Below, in pieces: positions 36,114 to 44,917 of a stretch of 64,000 bases of DNA; within the stretch, counting starts at the first letter, position 1, and each line of letters begins with the position of its first letter. The notes below the pieces were generated by a model. The model searched no databases. It was not told the DNA's origin and saw nothing but the letters and a program-made list of their open reading frames with translations. The stretch is from JANNSX01 sp041397825 (GTDB taxonomy: Bacteria > Pseudomonadota > Alphaproteobacteria > Rhizobiales > Hyphomicrobiaceae): assembly GCA_041397825.1 (NCBI GenBank), contig JAWKVX010000005.1:186001-250000 (forward strand), read 5' to 3'. A program made the position numbers and the translations under genes.

Positions 36114-36698
36114 ATGACCGACACCAAACCCGATGCCGAAATGGGCTATGCGAAGTCGCTCGAGCGGCTGGTCGAGCGGACCATACTCGCCAGTCGCTGG
36201 CTCCTGGTCGTCTTCTACGTCGTGCTGGCGGCCGCGCTCGGCATCTACGCCATCTCCTTCATTGCCAAGTTCCTGCACCTCGTGCAGGAGATCTTCCACA
36301 TGGGAGAGGACGAGATCATACTGGCGATGCTGAGTCTGATCGATGCCTCGCTGGTGGCGAGTCTCATCGTCATGGTCATGATCTCGGGCTACGAGAACTT
36401 CGTCAGCCGCTTCGACCAGGCGAATACCGAGCTCACCTGGCTGGGCAAGCTCGATGCGGGGTCGCTCAAGATCAAGGTGGCATCAGCGATCGTCGCCATC
36501 TCTTCGATCCACCTGCTGCAGATCTTCCTCAATGCCAGCAAATACGCGAACGACAAGATCATGTGGTCGCTCCTCCTCCACATCACCTTCATCGCCTCGG
36601 CTGTTTTCCTGGGTGTGCTCGATCGCATGATGCATACGACGGCCAAGCACCCGCTCAAGGCCGACGGCCCCAAAATGCACGTTGCGGAGAAAAATTAG
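36114..36698 (+). CDS. TIGR00645/YqhA family inner-membrane protein
   Basis: A 194-aa membrane protein with three or four helices. The segments SRWLLVVFYVVLAAALGIYA and LIVMVMISGYENFVSRFD are characteristic of TIGR00645 (UPF0114). Function unknown. AGGAG lies 8 bases before the ATG. The stop is followed at 38 bases by a mini-ORF pair and then a terminator, so these may share its transcript. Confidence 0.9.
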   Translation: MTDTKPDAEMGYAKSLERLVERTILASRWLLVVFYVVLAAALGIYAISFIAKFLHLVQEIFHMGEDEIILAMLSLIDASLVASLIVMVMISGYENFVSRFDQANTELTWLGKLDAGSLKIKVASAIVAISSIHLLQIFLNASKYANDKIMWSLLLHITFIASAVFLGVLDRMMHTTAKHPLKADGPKMHVAEKN

Positions 36699-36736
36699 CT
36701 CCACCGGTAGTTCTCGCTTGGCAGGAGGCGCAAAGC

Positions 36737-36778
36737 ATGAGACTCTCCGCCCAGGCTTCAACAACTGAAAGGAGGTGA
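36737..36778 (+). CDS. 13-codon upstream mini-ORF
   Basis: ATG after AGGAGG (36723-36728), encoding MRLSAQASTTERR. Its last two sense codons AGG AGG and its stop TGA are themselves part of the ribosome-binding site of the next mini-ORF, which starts 4 bases after the stop. This suggests termination-reinitiation or occlusion control. Not recognised; existence of the peptide is inference. Confidence 0.45.
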   Translation: MRLSAQASTTERR

Positions 36779-36781
36779 TCC
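36768..36781 (+). promoter_or_regulatory. Full-length anti-anti-SD ribosome-binding site
   Basis: AAAGGAGGTGATCC complements the complete 3' tail of 16S rRNA (GGATCACCTCCTTT). The AGGAGG core is 7 bases from the ATG at 36783, the ideal spacing. Confidence 0.8.
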
Positions 36782-36782
36782 A

Positions 36783-36863
36783 ATGTCGAGTGGGATCAAC
36801 GCGCTATCGCTCAGAGCTTCGCGCGCCGGATCGACGTTGGAGCAGCCTCCGACGTCCGCCTGA
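36783..36863 (+). CDS. 26-residue small protein with extreme ribosome-binding site
   Basis: MSSGINALSLRASRAGSTLEQPPTSA: short, Ser-rich, no membrane segment, no recognised family. The evidence for translation is the 14-base perfect complement to the 16S tail and ideal spacing. It is followed 70 bases later by a rho-independent terminator, so it closes the transcript that begins at or after the TIGR00645 gene. A role as a leader or regulatory peptide is possible. Confidence 0.55.
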   Translation: MSSGINALSLRASRAGSTLEQPPTSA

Positions 36864-36932
36864 CGCGCCGCTCGTCGGCCTGACCTGACGGGTCGGGGCC
36901 GGAGCGGCTTCGCGATAGGCCGTGTCTCACGA

Positions 36933-36966
36933 GAAGGGTCGTCCCGCCGGGGCGACCCTTCTTTTG
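36933..36966 (+). terminator. Rho-independent terminator
   Basis: Stem GAAGGGTCG/CGACCCTTC with an 11-base loop followed by TTTTGTTG, ending the plus-strand mini-ORF transcript just before the cfa gene stop on the other strand. Confidence 0.75.
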
Positions 36967-36974
36967 TTGTCAGC

Positions 36975-38288
36975 TTACCGATAGAGATCGGCGCGGGTTG
37001 GGGGCAAGGTCGAGGGCCGTTTCGCGGACCGGCTGGCGAGTGTCTGATAGATGCGTGCCGAGCCCCGCGAGAAGGCGAGCGAGACGCCGGCCAGATAGGC
37101 GATCCAGATGCGATAGGTCTCAGGGCCGACCAGGGCCTCGGCCTCGGCCTTCCGGGCAGCCAGACGCTCGCACCAGAGCTTGGTCGTCTGCGCGTAGTGC
37201 CGTCGCCAAGCCTCGACATCCTGCACCTCGAAACCGGCCTGCTCCATGGCCGACACGGTATGGCCGATGTCGTCGAGGGCGCCGCCCGGAAAGATGTATT
37301 TGAGAATGGCCTTCTGCTCCGGCCGGCTGCCGAACCGGCGTCCGTCGGCGCTCGCCCGGTGAGAGATGGCGTGGTTGAGGAAGAGGCCGTCCGGGGCAAG
37401 CACACGCCGAACGGACCGCATATATTTCGGAATGTTGGCGAGGCCGATGTGCTCGAACATGCCGATCGACGCGATCTTGTCATAGGTGCCGTCGAGGTCG
37501 GCGTAGTCCCTGATCTCGACGGTCACGCGATCGGTCAGGCCGGCTTCGGCGATGCGCGCTCTGGCGATCTCGAGCTGCGCGTCGGAGAGCGTGATGCCAT
37601 GCGCGCGGACGCCATGATGACGGGCGGCGTGCAACAGCAGTCCGCCCCAGCCGGAGCCGATGTCCAGGAAGCGTTCACCCGGCTCGAGGCGGAGCTTCCG
37701 GCAGATCATCTCGAGCTTGTCGAACTGGGCCTGGTCGATGCTGTTCGACCAGTCCGTGAAGTAGGCGCAGGAGTAGATCATCTCCTTGTCGAGAAAGAGC
37801 CGGTAGAAATCGTTGCCGACATCGTAGTGGAAGCGGATGAAATCGCGGTTCTCGATTTGCTTGCGGGCGTCGCCCCTGGCGTCGCCGGTAAAGGCGCGCG
37901 ACTGACCTGGGCGCTCCGGCTTGACCCAGAGGAATGGCCAGAGTTTCTTGACCATTCCTAGTTTCGATAGCGATTTCAATCGCTTGTTAGCGCCCTCCGT
38001 GGCGAGGCTTTGCCCGAGATCGATCAGGGTGCCACCCTCGAGGCCGATCTCGCCGTGTGCATAATGGCGGATGATGCGATCGAGCGAAGGCCGCTTGAGG
38101 AGCGAGGCAAGCACCCCCGGGGAGCGAATCGTGATCCGGAGCGGACCCGTCGGCGCCCGACCGAGTGGCACCTCGCTGCCGTCCCAGAGCCGAATGCGGG
38201 CATTGAGATCGAGGTGTCGTGCGACCTCTGCGATCGCCGCTTGTGCGGCCGCGACGAGGCGTCGATCGCGATCAGGGTCCAGGCTCAT
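36975..38288 (-). CDS. cfa: Cyclopropane-fatty-acyl-phospholipid synthase
   Basis: SAM-dependent methyltransferase that adds a methylene bridge across double bonds of membrane phospholipid acyl chains. It is 437 aa long. An N-terminal lipid-binding region includes HYAHGEIGLEGGTLIDLG. Family hallmarks are FHYDVGNDFYRLFLDKEMIYSC and the SAM-binding motif LDIGSGWGGL. A C-terminal methyltransferase fold includes IGMFEHIGLANIPKYM. Such enzymes act in stationary phase or acid stress. Divergent from the DUF924 gene. Confidence 0.93.
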   Translation of the reverse strand: MSLDPDRDRRLVAAAQAAIAEVARHLDLNARIRLWDGSEVPLGRAPTGPLRITIRSPGVLASLLKRPSLDRIIRHYAHGEIGLEGGTLIDLGQSLATEGANKRLKSLSKLGMVKKLWPFLWVKPERPGQSRAFTGDARGDARKQIENRDFIRFHYDVGNDFYRLFLDKEMIYSCAYFTDWSNSIDQAQFDKLEMICRKLRLEPGERFLDIGSGWGGLLLHAARHHGVRAHGITLSDAQLEIARARIAEAGLTDRVTVEIRDYADLDGTYDKIASIGMFEHIGLANIPKYMRSVRRVLAPDGLFLNHAISHRASADGRRFGSRPEQKAILKYIFPGGALDDIGHTVSAMEQAGFEVQDVEAWRRHYAQTTKLWCERLAARKAEAEALVGPETYRIWIAYLAGVSLAFSRGSARIYQTLASRSAKRPSTLPPTRADLYR

Positions 38289-38396
38289 GGGCGGAACGAA
38301 GCACAGGCATCAGCCGATCACAACCGCCCTCTTCGGGCTTTCGACAACGCGTGCCGGGAGGCTACAATGGCGCGTGCCACCGGGGAGACGTGCCGG

Positions 38397-38945
38397 ATGG
38401 ACAAGAGTTGGATCGGAGACGTCCTTCACTTCTGGTTTGCCGAGCGCACGCCAAAGGACTGGTTCGAGAAGAGCTGGACCGTCGACCTAATGATCCGGGA
38501 CCGGTTTCGCTGGCTGCATGCGCAGCTGGCCCAGCAGGTGCCGCCGGATGTCCTCGACACGGCCGACGGGGCACTTGCCGCCATTCTCGTTCTCGACCAA
38601 TTCTCCCGCCACCTCTACCGCGGTGACGGCCGGGCCTTTGCGTCCGACCCCCAGGCCCTGGCGATTGCCAGTCTCGCCGTCGATCGCGGTTACGATCGGC
38701 GTCTATCCTCCGAACGGCGCCAGTTCCTCTACCTGCCGTTCGAACACAGCGAGGATCGATCGGTGCAGGCGCGCTCGATGGCTCTTTTCGGTGAGCTCGG
38801 CGTGCCGGAGAATTTGCACTATGCGTGGCTGCACAAGGTCATCATCGACCGTTTCGGCCGCTTTCCGCATCGCAATGCCGCACTCGGGCGGGCCTCGACG
38901 CCGGAGGAGATCGCCTTCCTGAGCGAGCCAAATAGCTCTTTCTGA
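38397..38945 (+). CDS. DUF924 family protein
   Basis: A 182-aa soluble, helical DUF924 protein: VLHFWFAERTPKDWFEKSWTV at the N-terminus, FSRHLYRGDGRAFASDP, and FLYLPFEHSEDRSVQARSM. Function unknown, TPR-like fold by family. The ATG at 38397 has GGGGAG upstream; another in-frame ATG at 38367 with GGGAGG is equally plausible and would add 10 residues. Confidence 0.9.
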   Translation: MDKSWIGDVLHFWFAERTPKDWFEKSWTVDLMIRDRFRWLHAQLAQQVPPDVLDTADGALAAILVLDQFSRHLYRGDGRAFASDPQALAIASLAVDRGYDRRLSSERRQFLYLPFEHSEDRSVQARSMALFGELGVPENLHYAWLHKVIIDRFGRFPHRNAALGRASTPEEIAFLSEPNSSF

Positions 38946-39002
38946 TCGGGCATTTACCAATCCCGTAACGGCAGCGCTTGCGCGTCGATGCGTGTATCCG
39001 GC

Positions 39003-39028
39003 GGAACTAAGAAAAGCCGCTCGCCGAT
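39003..39028 (+). promoter_or_regulatory. Possible EcfG-type stress promoter
   Basis: GGAAC, a 17-base spacer, then CGAT, one mismatch from the alphaproteobacterial general stress pattern GGAAC-N16/17-CGTT. It lies 47 bases before the secreted-protein ATG. Weak evidence. Confidence 0.3.
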
Positions 39029-39074
39029 CTTATCTGTTGCTCATAACCGAGCCCCTTGCCGAAAGGAGGAGCCC

Positions 39075-39398
39075 ATGAGCCCCCTACGCAATTTCTCTCT
39101 CATTGCCCTAACTGCAGCCGCGCTGCAGGTCGGGACCGCCCTGACCGCCGAGGCCAAGATCCAATGCGACGGCCCGTATCAGCTCTCGGGCGGCTACTCG
39201 ATCCGCACCCCCTACTGCGAGGACAACTACCTCGCCTATGTCGCGCGGAGCTACGGGATCTCTGTATCGGGCGCGGAGATACGGCACAACTACAACGCCA
39301 AGAAGCACGTCTGCCAGGTGATCGGCCACGATATCCGCGTCTCGCAGATCTGCATCGGTGCGCGACCCGAAGGCCGCAAGAAGGTCTGGGTTCCCTGA
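39075..39398 (+). CDS. Small secreted cysteine-containing protein
   Basis: A 107-aa protein with a signal peptide (residues 1-27, ending ALTAEA). The mature part has four Cys (in IQCDGPY, TPYCEDN, HVCQVIG and SQICIGA), probably two disulphides, and motifs YLAYVARSYGISVSGAEIR and GHDIRVSQ. It resembles short exported rhizobial proteins of unknown role. GAAAGGAGG precedes the ATG. Convergent with the LysR gene. Confidence 0.85.
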   Translation: MSPLRNFSLIALTAAALQVGTALTAEAKIQCDGPYQLSGGYSIRTPYCEDNYLAYVARSYGISVSGAEIRHNYNAKKHVCQVIGHDIRVSQICIGARPEGRKKVWVP

Positions 39399-39448
39399 TC
39401 GCTCGAAAGCCCCGATCGGAGGAGCGGACGAGGCGAGGCGTTGCCCGC

Positions 39449-40321
39449 CTACGCGGCTCTCTTGAACCTGCAGGAGAACTCGTTGCGGATTTGCTCCGCC
39501 AGAACGTCGGCGCGGGCGTTCTGGCCTGGCCTTCGGGCGTGAAGATTGATGTAGAAGGTGGGAAGCGCCGGCAGCATGTCGGTCGCCTTGAGGATCTCGA
39601 GCGAGCTCGGAACGACCGAGGCCAGCATGGGCGCGATCGCCATGTCGGCCTCGAGCATGGCCTGCATCGGTGTCGTGTCGCCCACCTGGAACATCAGATG
39701 CCAACTGCGTCCGGCCTGCCGCAAGGCGTGGAGAGCATGCGCGCGGAAAGCGCAGGTCTCATCGCCCATCGCAACCGGGAGGGGATTGCGACGCCACGCC
39801 GTGCCGCCGCGTGCGCCCGTCCAGACCAGCGGGTCGGCCAGCAACATGTCGGGCTCGGTCGCGGGCTGAGGCTCGGTGGTGAGGGTCAGATCGATCTCGC
39901 CCTTCTGCATCAGGTCGATCAGCTTCGGCGTTGTCGAGGCGTGCAGCGAAATGCGCACGCGTGGGTGAGCCTGTTGAAATGCCCGAAGCACGGCGGGCAT
40001 ATAGACACCAACGATGTCATGCGGCACGCCGAGCCTGACCTCGCCTTCGAACTCCGGCTTGATCATGGTGGCGAACACCTCGTCGTTCAGTGCGATGAGG
40101 CGCTGGGCGGGTGCGAGGAGGCGTTCGCCCGCCGAGGTGAGGCGGAGCTGCTTCTCGGACCGATCGACGAGCTCGACCTGCATCAGCTCCTCGAGGCGCT
40201 TGATCTGCTGGCTGATGGCGGCCTGCGTGAGGTTCAGGACCCGGCCAGCCGAGGTCATGCCTCCGGTCTCGGACACGGCCACGAAGGCGCGAAGAAGGGC
40301 GATGTCGATATCTCGTCTCAT
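39449..40321 (-). CDS. LysR family transcriptional regulator
   Basis: A 290-aa LysR regulator. The helix-turn-helix is at 7-66 (LLRAFVAVSETGGMTSAGRVL then LTQAAISQQIKRLEE), and the substrate-binding domain follows from about 90 (VRLGVPHDIVGVYMP). Divergent from the DUF1127 gene with 111 bases between, so that gene is the most likely target. The effector is unknown. Confidence 0.94.
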   Translation of the reverse strand: MRRDIDIALLRAFVAVSETGGMTSAGRVLNLTQAAISQQIKRLEELMQVELVDRSEKQLRLTSAGERLLAPAQRLIALNDEVFATMIKPEFEGEVRLGVPHDIVGVYMPAVLRAFQQAHPRVRISLHASTTPKLIDLMQKGEIDLTLTTEPQPATEPDMLLADPLVWTGARGGTAWRRNPLPVAMGDETCAFRAHALHALRQAGRSWHLMFQVGDTTPMQAMLEADMAIAPMLASVVPSSLEILKATDMLPALPTFYINLHARRPGQNARADVLAEQIRNEFSCRFKRAA

Positions 40322-40432
40322 ACCGCATGAATAACTGATCGTGATGCAAATGACAACGGTAATTCGTTTCTGTTATGGATGGTCCGATGCCATCTCTCCA
40401 TCACCACGAAGACGCAAGAAGGAGAGATCATC

Positions 40433-40672
40433 ATGCGCACTCCCATCGCCTCGGATGCCGGTTGGATGGACTCGGGCGCGAATGTCCGCCCGCACACCGT
40501 CACAGGTGGCCGGCTGGTCAGCCTGCTGAGACGTCTCGACGCCATGCTGCTTGCGGCCCGTCAGCGTCGCGACCTGCTGGAGCTCGACGACCGGACCCTC
40601 ATGGACATTGGCGTGACGCGGGCCGACGTCTGGCGGGAGGCCAACCGGAGGTTCTGGGACATCGACTTCTGA
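40433..40672 (+). CDS. DUF1127 domain small protein
   Basis: A 79-aa protein. A disordered N-terminus is followed by the DUF1127 helix RRDLLELDDRTLMDIGVTRADVWREANRRFW, an Arg-rich motif that binds RNA in some alphaproteobacterial members. AAGGAG precedes the ATG. The divergent LysR gene probably controls it. A role in RNA metabolism is by analogy only. Confidence 0.88.
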   Translation: MRTPIASDAGWMDSGANVRPHTVTGGRLVSLLRRLDAMLLAARQRRDLLELDDRTLMDIGVTRADVWREANRRFWDIDF

Positions 40673-40685
40673 CGGAGCGCCGAGA

Positions 40686-42482
40686 TCAGGCCGCCTCGCA
40701 AGCCCGGCCGGCGTCGGCCCGGGGTAGCAGGCGAGCGGACGGGATCCGTATGCGGGCCGTGGTCCCAGCGCCGACCGTGCTCTCCAGGCCGAAGCTGCCG
40801 CCATGCAGCTCGACGAGCTTCTTGACGATCGGCAGACCCAGGCCGCTGCCTTCGACGTTCCGGTTGGCATCGGAGGCGACCCGGACGAAGGGCTCCATCA
40901 CCTTGTCGAGATACTCGAGCGGAATGCCGGGACCGTCGTCGGCGATCGTGATCTCCAGACCGTGCAGTCGAGAGGGTGTCGCCGAGATGACGATGTGGCC
41001 ACCCTCGCGTCCGTAGCGAACGGCATTGGCAACGAGGTTGAGCACGACCTGAAAGAGCGCACGCTCGTCCGCCATGACATCCGGCAGGCTGTCGTCGATG
41101 TGAGTGTCTATACGTGTCCTCCGGGCATCGGCGGCCGGACCGATGAAGCGCACGCAACGGGCGATGATCTCGTCTACAGCCGCTGGTGCCTCCTGCAGCT
41201 GATACTGGCCAGCCTCGATGCGCGACAGGTCGAGGAGCGAGTTGATGAGACTCAGCATGTGCCGGCCGGCGGCGCAGATGTCCTCGGCGTGGGCGATCTG
41301 CCGGTGCGGGAGATTCATGCGGCGGCACTCGTTGAGCAGCACCTCGGAGAAGCCGATGATGGCGTTGAGAGGCGTTCTGACCTCGTGGGTGACGTTGCGC
41401 AGGAACTCCGACTTGGACTGATTGGCGCACTCGGCCCGCTCGCGCGCATCCGCCTCTTGCGCGCGGGCACTGGCCACGCCTTCGGCCATGGCATTGAAGG
41501 CCTGGGCGAGCTCGTCGATCTCGGTCGGTGCCAGCCGCCCCATGCTGCGAATGCGAACCTCGGTGTCGCCTTCCTGCATGCGGCGGGCGGCACGGCTGAC
41601 GGCCATCAGCGGGCGAACGATGGGAGCAGCGGCGAGCGAGCCGACGAGGGCGGCGATCAGGATGATCAGCACGGCGATCGCCATGGTCGAGGTTTGCGAA
41701 TGGGCGCTCGAGGCGAGCCGCACGGGCTCGTAGACGATGACGCCCCAGCCGGCTCCGTCGACGATCGCCGTGGCAGCGATCACCGGCTCGTTCAGCCCCG
41801 GCAAGCGGGTTTCCACGATGCCTTCCGCGCCCAACGCCGGCACCGGCATCGGCGTTGAGAGGTCCTTCGCGGGCGTCGCCCAGGACTGGGTCGGGCTGGC
41901 GATGACCCGGCCCGCCTTGTCGACGATGCTGACCCCGAGCTGCGGATTGGCATTGAGCTTGCGCACGAGATCGTTGATGGCGTCGGTCGAGATGCTCGCG
42001 ACGACGATGATGCCGCGCTGCTTGCGGGTGAGCAAAAGCTCGGGCAGGCCCGAGGGAGTGACGCGCACCAGCGCGGTGCCGGTCGGACCGGTTTCGAGGT
42101 CGGATTTCAGATCGGCCAGCCTCTGGGCTTCGAGCTGACCCGGCACAAGGTCGGCTCTGAGGCCGGCCTTGTCGAGGACGCGACCGCTCTCGGCATCGGC
42201 CCAGGCGATGTAGCGAAAGCCCAGGCCCTCGATCAGGTCGTGCTCGTCAAAGCTGTGCTGCTGGTCGAACTCGCTGGCGGCGTGCTCGAAGGTCGATGTG
42301 AGCTTCTCGTGGTAAAATTCGAGGGCAAGGCTGACAGATCGCGCGACGAGAAGATTGCGCTCGCCGGCTTCCGCCAGACGTGCCTCGACTTGCGCCGAGT
42401 AGGGCCAGGCCCAGAATACGAACAGAGGGATCGCGACGATGGCCGCGAAAGCTACGAGCGTTGTGGTTTTGAGCGACAACAT
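40686..42482 (-). CDS. Membrane sensor histidine kinase
   Basis: A 598-aa kinase. It has an N-terminal membrane helix (8-28), a periplasmic sensor domain of ~230 residues with dCache-like features (IVDKAGRVIASPTQS), a second helix (266-288), a HAMP domain (about 290-345), HisKA with His366 in HEVRTPLNAIIGFSE, and HATPase_c (N-box NLVANAVRYG, G-box DDGPGI, GSGLGL). The HisKA helix resembles DivJ/PleC/PdhS-type kinases that target DivK in alphaproteobacteria. No response regulator is adjacent. The ATG at 42482 precedes the first helix; the long open frame further upstream is antisense to the lyase-like gene. Confidence 0.9.
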   Translation of the reverse strand: MLSLKTTTLVAFAAIVAIPLFVFWAWPYSAQVEARLAEAGERNLLVARSVSLALEFYHEKLTSTFEHAASEFDQQHSFDEHDLIEGLGFRYIAWADAESGRVLDKAGLRADLVPGQLEAQRLADLKSDLETGPTGTALVRVTPSGLPELLLTRKQRGIIVVASISTDAINDLVRKLNANPQLGVSIVDKAGRVIASPTQSWATPAKDLSTPMPVPALGAEGIVETRLPGLNEPVIAATAIVDGAGWGVIVYEPVRLASSAHSQTSTMAIAVLIILIAALVGSLAAAPIVRPLMAVSRAARRMQEGDTEVRIRSMGRLAPTEIDELAQAFNAMAEGVASARAQEADARERAECANQSKSEFLRNVTHEVRTPLNAIIGFSEVLLNECRRMNLPHRQIAHAEDICAAGRHMLSLINSLLDLSRIEAGQYQLQEAPAAVDEIIARCVRFIGPAADARRTRIDTHIDDSLPDVMADERALFQVVLNLVANAVRYGREGGHIVISATPSRLHGLEITIADDGPGIPLEYLDKVMEPFVRVASDANRNVEGSGLGLPIVKKLVELHGGSFGLESTVGAGTTARIRIPSARLLPRADAGRACEAA

Positions 42483-42791
42483 TAGACTACCCGTTCGGCC
42501 CCTTGGACCGGCTTCCCCATGGCTCAGTCTGCCGAAGCGCCGCGAAGGAATGCTTAAGAGCGTATGAAGACTGTGGCCGTGGCAAAGTTTGCGTAAGCCC
42601 GAGCGGCAAAAACTTTGCGAAAGTCGTTGCAGTTTTTCTGAAAATGCGGGGCCGTCCGCGGACGACCACCGGAATTCGGCGCCTGGTGTGGCGTCGCGCC
42701 TTCGATGACCTTTGGCACGACGGGCCACTAGGTGTCCGCAGACAATGCCCCGGCCGGATGCTATCTCCTTCTCGATAACCGGAGGAGTTAC

Positions 42792-44234
42792 ATGGCAATC
42801 GTTCTCGAGGAGCGTGCCGACATCACCTTGGATGTCGCCCGGCAGGTCGCATTCGGGCAATCCGGCGTTCGGCTTGGCGAGCGCGCCATCGCCAAGATGG
42901 CGCATGCGCGGCGGGCCTTCGAGCGGCTGATCGAGGAGCCGGGCATCGTCATCTACGGCGTCACCTCGGGTTATGGTCAGCACGCACATCTGCGTTTTTC
43001 TCCCGAGGAGAGACGTCAGCATGCACGGAAGCCGCCGATCGCCGCGCAGGCGCATTGGGGCGAGCCTTTTCCGGAGCGAGCGGTCCGGCTGATGGTGCTG
43101 GCACGACTTGCGAACTTCATCGAGGGGCATGCGGCCGTGACGCCGGCGCTGGCTGAGAAGGTCGCGGCCATGCTCGACGGACCGTTGCCACCGGTGCCGC
43201 TCGACGGCGCGGTCTGCGCGGGAGAGATTCTGCCGCTCTCCTGGCTGTTTGGACCACTGGCGGCGACGGTCGATCTGAAGGAGAAGGAATCGCTTTCCCT
43301 CATCAACGGCGCACCACTCGCTGCCGCTCTCGTCGCGGACGGCGCTCTGATCGCCGAGCGGCGCCTCGCCATTGCGGAGGAAATCTTTGCGCTGGCGGCG
43401 GAAGCCTACAAGGTGCCGGTCGCGCACTTCTCGGTGGCAACCGCGAAGCTCCAGGGCGACCCACATGAGATCAGGGCGGCCGAGCGGCTGTCGGCGCTCA
43501 TCGCGGGCGGCACCGCCGATCGCCGTCCGTATCAGGCACCCGTCACCTTCCGCATACTGCCGAAGATGCTCGGCCGGCTGCGCCGCGACCTCAGCCGGGC
43601 GCAAGAGGCTGCGCGCATCTCGCTCTCGCAGGTCTCCGACAACCCGACCTATTTTCCGCCCGATGACGACTCGTCGAATGGCGAGATTCATTCGACCGGC
43701 GGCTATCACAATGCCGCCGCCTGGCCCGCGCTCAATGCGCTTGCCATGGCCTACGCCGACCTGACCACGCTCTGCGATCGGATCATCGCGCGTCTTCTCG
43801 ACGGCAATACCTCCGGCTTGCCGCCGCAACTGATGCCGCCGGGGACGGGCGACGAGCACGCCGTCTATCTCGGCACCCTCGGCTTCGCGGTGGTCGGCTA
43901 TGGCGAGGCTGCACGGCGGGCGGCGCAGGCGGTGTTCCTGCCCGGCTCCGAGTCCGGCGGCTTCGTGCAGAACGACGTCGCCGTGCCGACGGCGCTCGCC
44001 TGGAAGGGGCAGGAGGATGCCGGTCGCATGCTCGATCTTTGCCTCGGTGCCGTCGCCGTGACCGCCGTCAGGGCCTTCGAGGTGACTGATCGGGCGCCGC
44101 CACCGGCGCTCAAGTCGGTCTTTGCTCTGGTCGAGACTCTGAGGCGGGAAAGTGCGACGATTCCTGCGCCGGGCAAGATCGCGGGCCAGGTCACCGACGA
44201 CATCCGGTTGCGAATCAACGGTACGGTGAGCTGA
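42792..44234 (+). CDS. Histidine ammonia-lyase-like protein lacking the MIO serine
   Basis: A 480-aa member of the aromatic amino acid lyase superfamily by fold: VIYGVTSGYG (Tyr55), SLSLINGAP (Asn172), FRILPKMLG (Arg254) and QVSDNPTYFP. In classical enzymes Ala-Ser-Gly at 142-144 forms the electrophilic MIO group. Here the segment reads GAVCAGEILPLSWL, Cys142-Ala143-Gly144, so no serine is available, and the usual GDL is GEI. SGGNFHG of the family is STGGYHNAA. It may be inactive as an ammonia-lyase or have another chemistry. The ATG 42792 follows GGAGG. Single gene, with no hut neighbours. Confidence 0.8.
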   Translation: MAIVLEERADITLDVARQVAFGQSGVRLGERAIAKMAHARRAFERLIEEPGIVIYGVTSGYGQHAHLRFSPEERRQHARKPPIAAQAHWGEPFPERAVRLMVLARLANFIEGHAAVTPALAEKVAAMLDGPLPPVPLDGAVCAGEILPLSWLFGPLAATVDLKEKESLSLINGAPLAAALVADGALIAERRLAIAEEIFALAAEAYKVPVAHFSVATAKLQGDPHEIRAAERLSALIAGGTADRRPYQAPVTFRILPKMLGRLRRDLSRAQEAARISLSQVSDNPTYFPPDDDSSNGEIHSTGGYHNAAAWPALNALAMAYADLTTLCDRIIARLLDGNTSGLPPQLMPPGTGDEHAVYLGTLGFAVVGYGEAARRAAQAVFLPGSESGGFVQNDVAVPTALAWKGQEDAGRMLDLCLGAVAVTAVRAFEVTDRAPPPALKSVFALVETLRRESATIPAPGKIAGQVTDDIRLRINGTVS

Positions 44235-44499
44235 GTGGCTGATAGAACCTCGTTCCCCGAGGGCTTGAATTACGTTAGGAATATCAATGCTGCCGGTGAC
44301 GCCGGAGACCGTGTTCCGGGCGCCGGATCCGTTCAGTGGGGGTTCATGTGGCGTGCCATAGATTTCAAAACATCGGCTGGTCTCGATCGGCCGACGTGTC
44401 GATCTGAGCCACACTTGAAAGACGACACGGCGTCGCTAACTGATACGGGCAGGTGCCGCGGGCCCAGGGCTTGAAAGCGGCGGAAACGATGAGGAAGCC

Positions 44500-44775
44500 A
44501 TGCGCCTGATCACAAAAACCGGTATCGCTCTCGCTGCCCTCGCGGGACTTGCGGGGCTCGGCCAGGCGGCGATGGCCCAGGAAGATTGCAGCTGGTACGC
44601 CCTTACCTCGGCCAAGCAGCAGCAGGAGAACGAGGCGAAGTCCTGCGGCTTCTCGGGTGACGGTTGGACGACCGACATTCAGGTCCACACGACGTGGTGC
44701 GAATCCGTGCCGCCGGACCAGTGGCGTAAGGCGGTGGCCGACCGGCAGAAAGAGCTCGACGGCTGCGGTGGATGA
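44500..44775 (+). CDS. Small secreted cysteine-containing protein
   Basis: A 91-aa protein with a signal peptide (1-26, ending QAAMA). The mature part has four Cys (EDCSWYALTS, AKSCGFSG, TTWCESVPP, DGCGG), a pattern typical of small exported alphaproteobacterial proteins of unknown role, probably two disulphides. AGGAAG precedes the ATG. A short region of about 265 bases before it has no recognised gene. Confidence 0.82.
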   Translation: MRLITKTGIALAALAGLAGLGQAAMAQEDCSWYALTSAKQQQENEAKSCGFSGDGWTTDIQVHTTWCESVPPDQWRKAVADRQKELDGCGG

Positions 44776-44917
44776 CATTTCGGTGGTCGATCCTGGGCGC
44801 AACCGGGATCGATCGCCTGACGACCTCTCCTCTACTTCTCCTTCTCTACTCTCCCCTCTCCATCTCTGGCCGTATCGCTCCCCGGCGATACGGCCTTTCT
44901 GCTTTTCTAGGCGAACG

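Noticed and set aside
36768..36785. A possible 16S rRNA 3' remnant on the minus strand
   Set aside because: Only 14-16 bases match the 16S tail; the adjacent bases do not continue into the rRNA, and the spacing to an ATG fits a ribosome-binding site.
42483..44414. A 640-codon extension of the histidine kinase frame
   Set aside because: It runs antisense through the lyase-like gene, and the kinase has a good start before its first membrane helix.
44235..44474. A small open frame after the lyase-like gene
   Set aside because: Non-ATG start directly after the stop, no ribosome-binding site, no signal peptide or domain.
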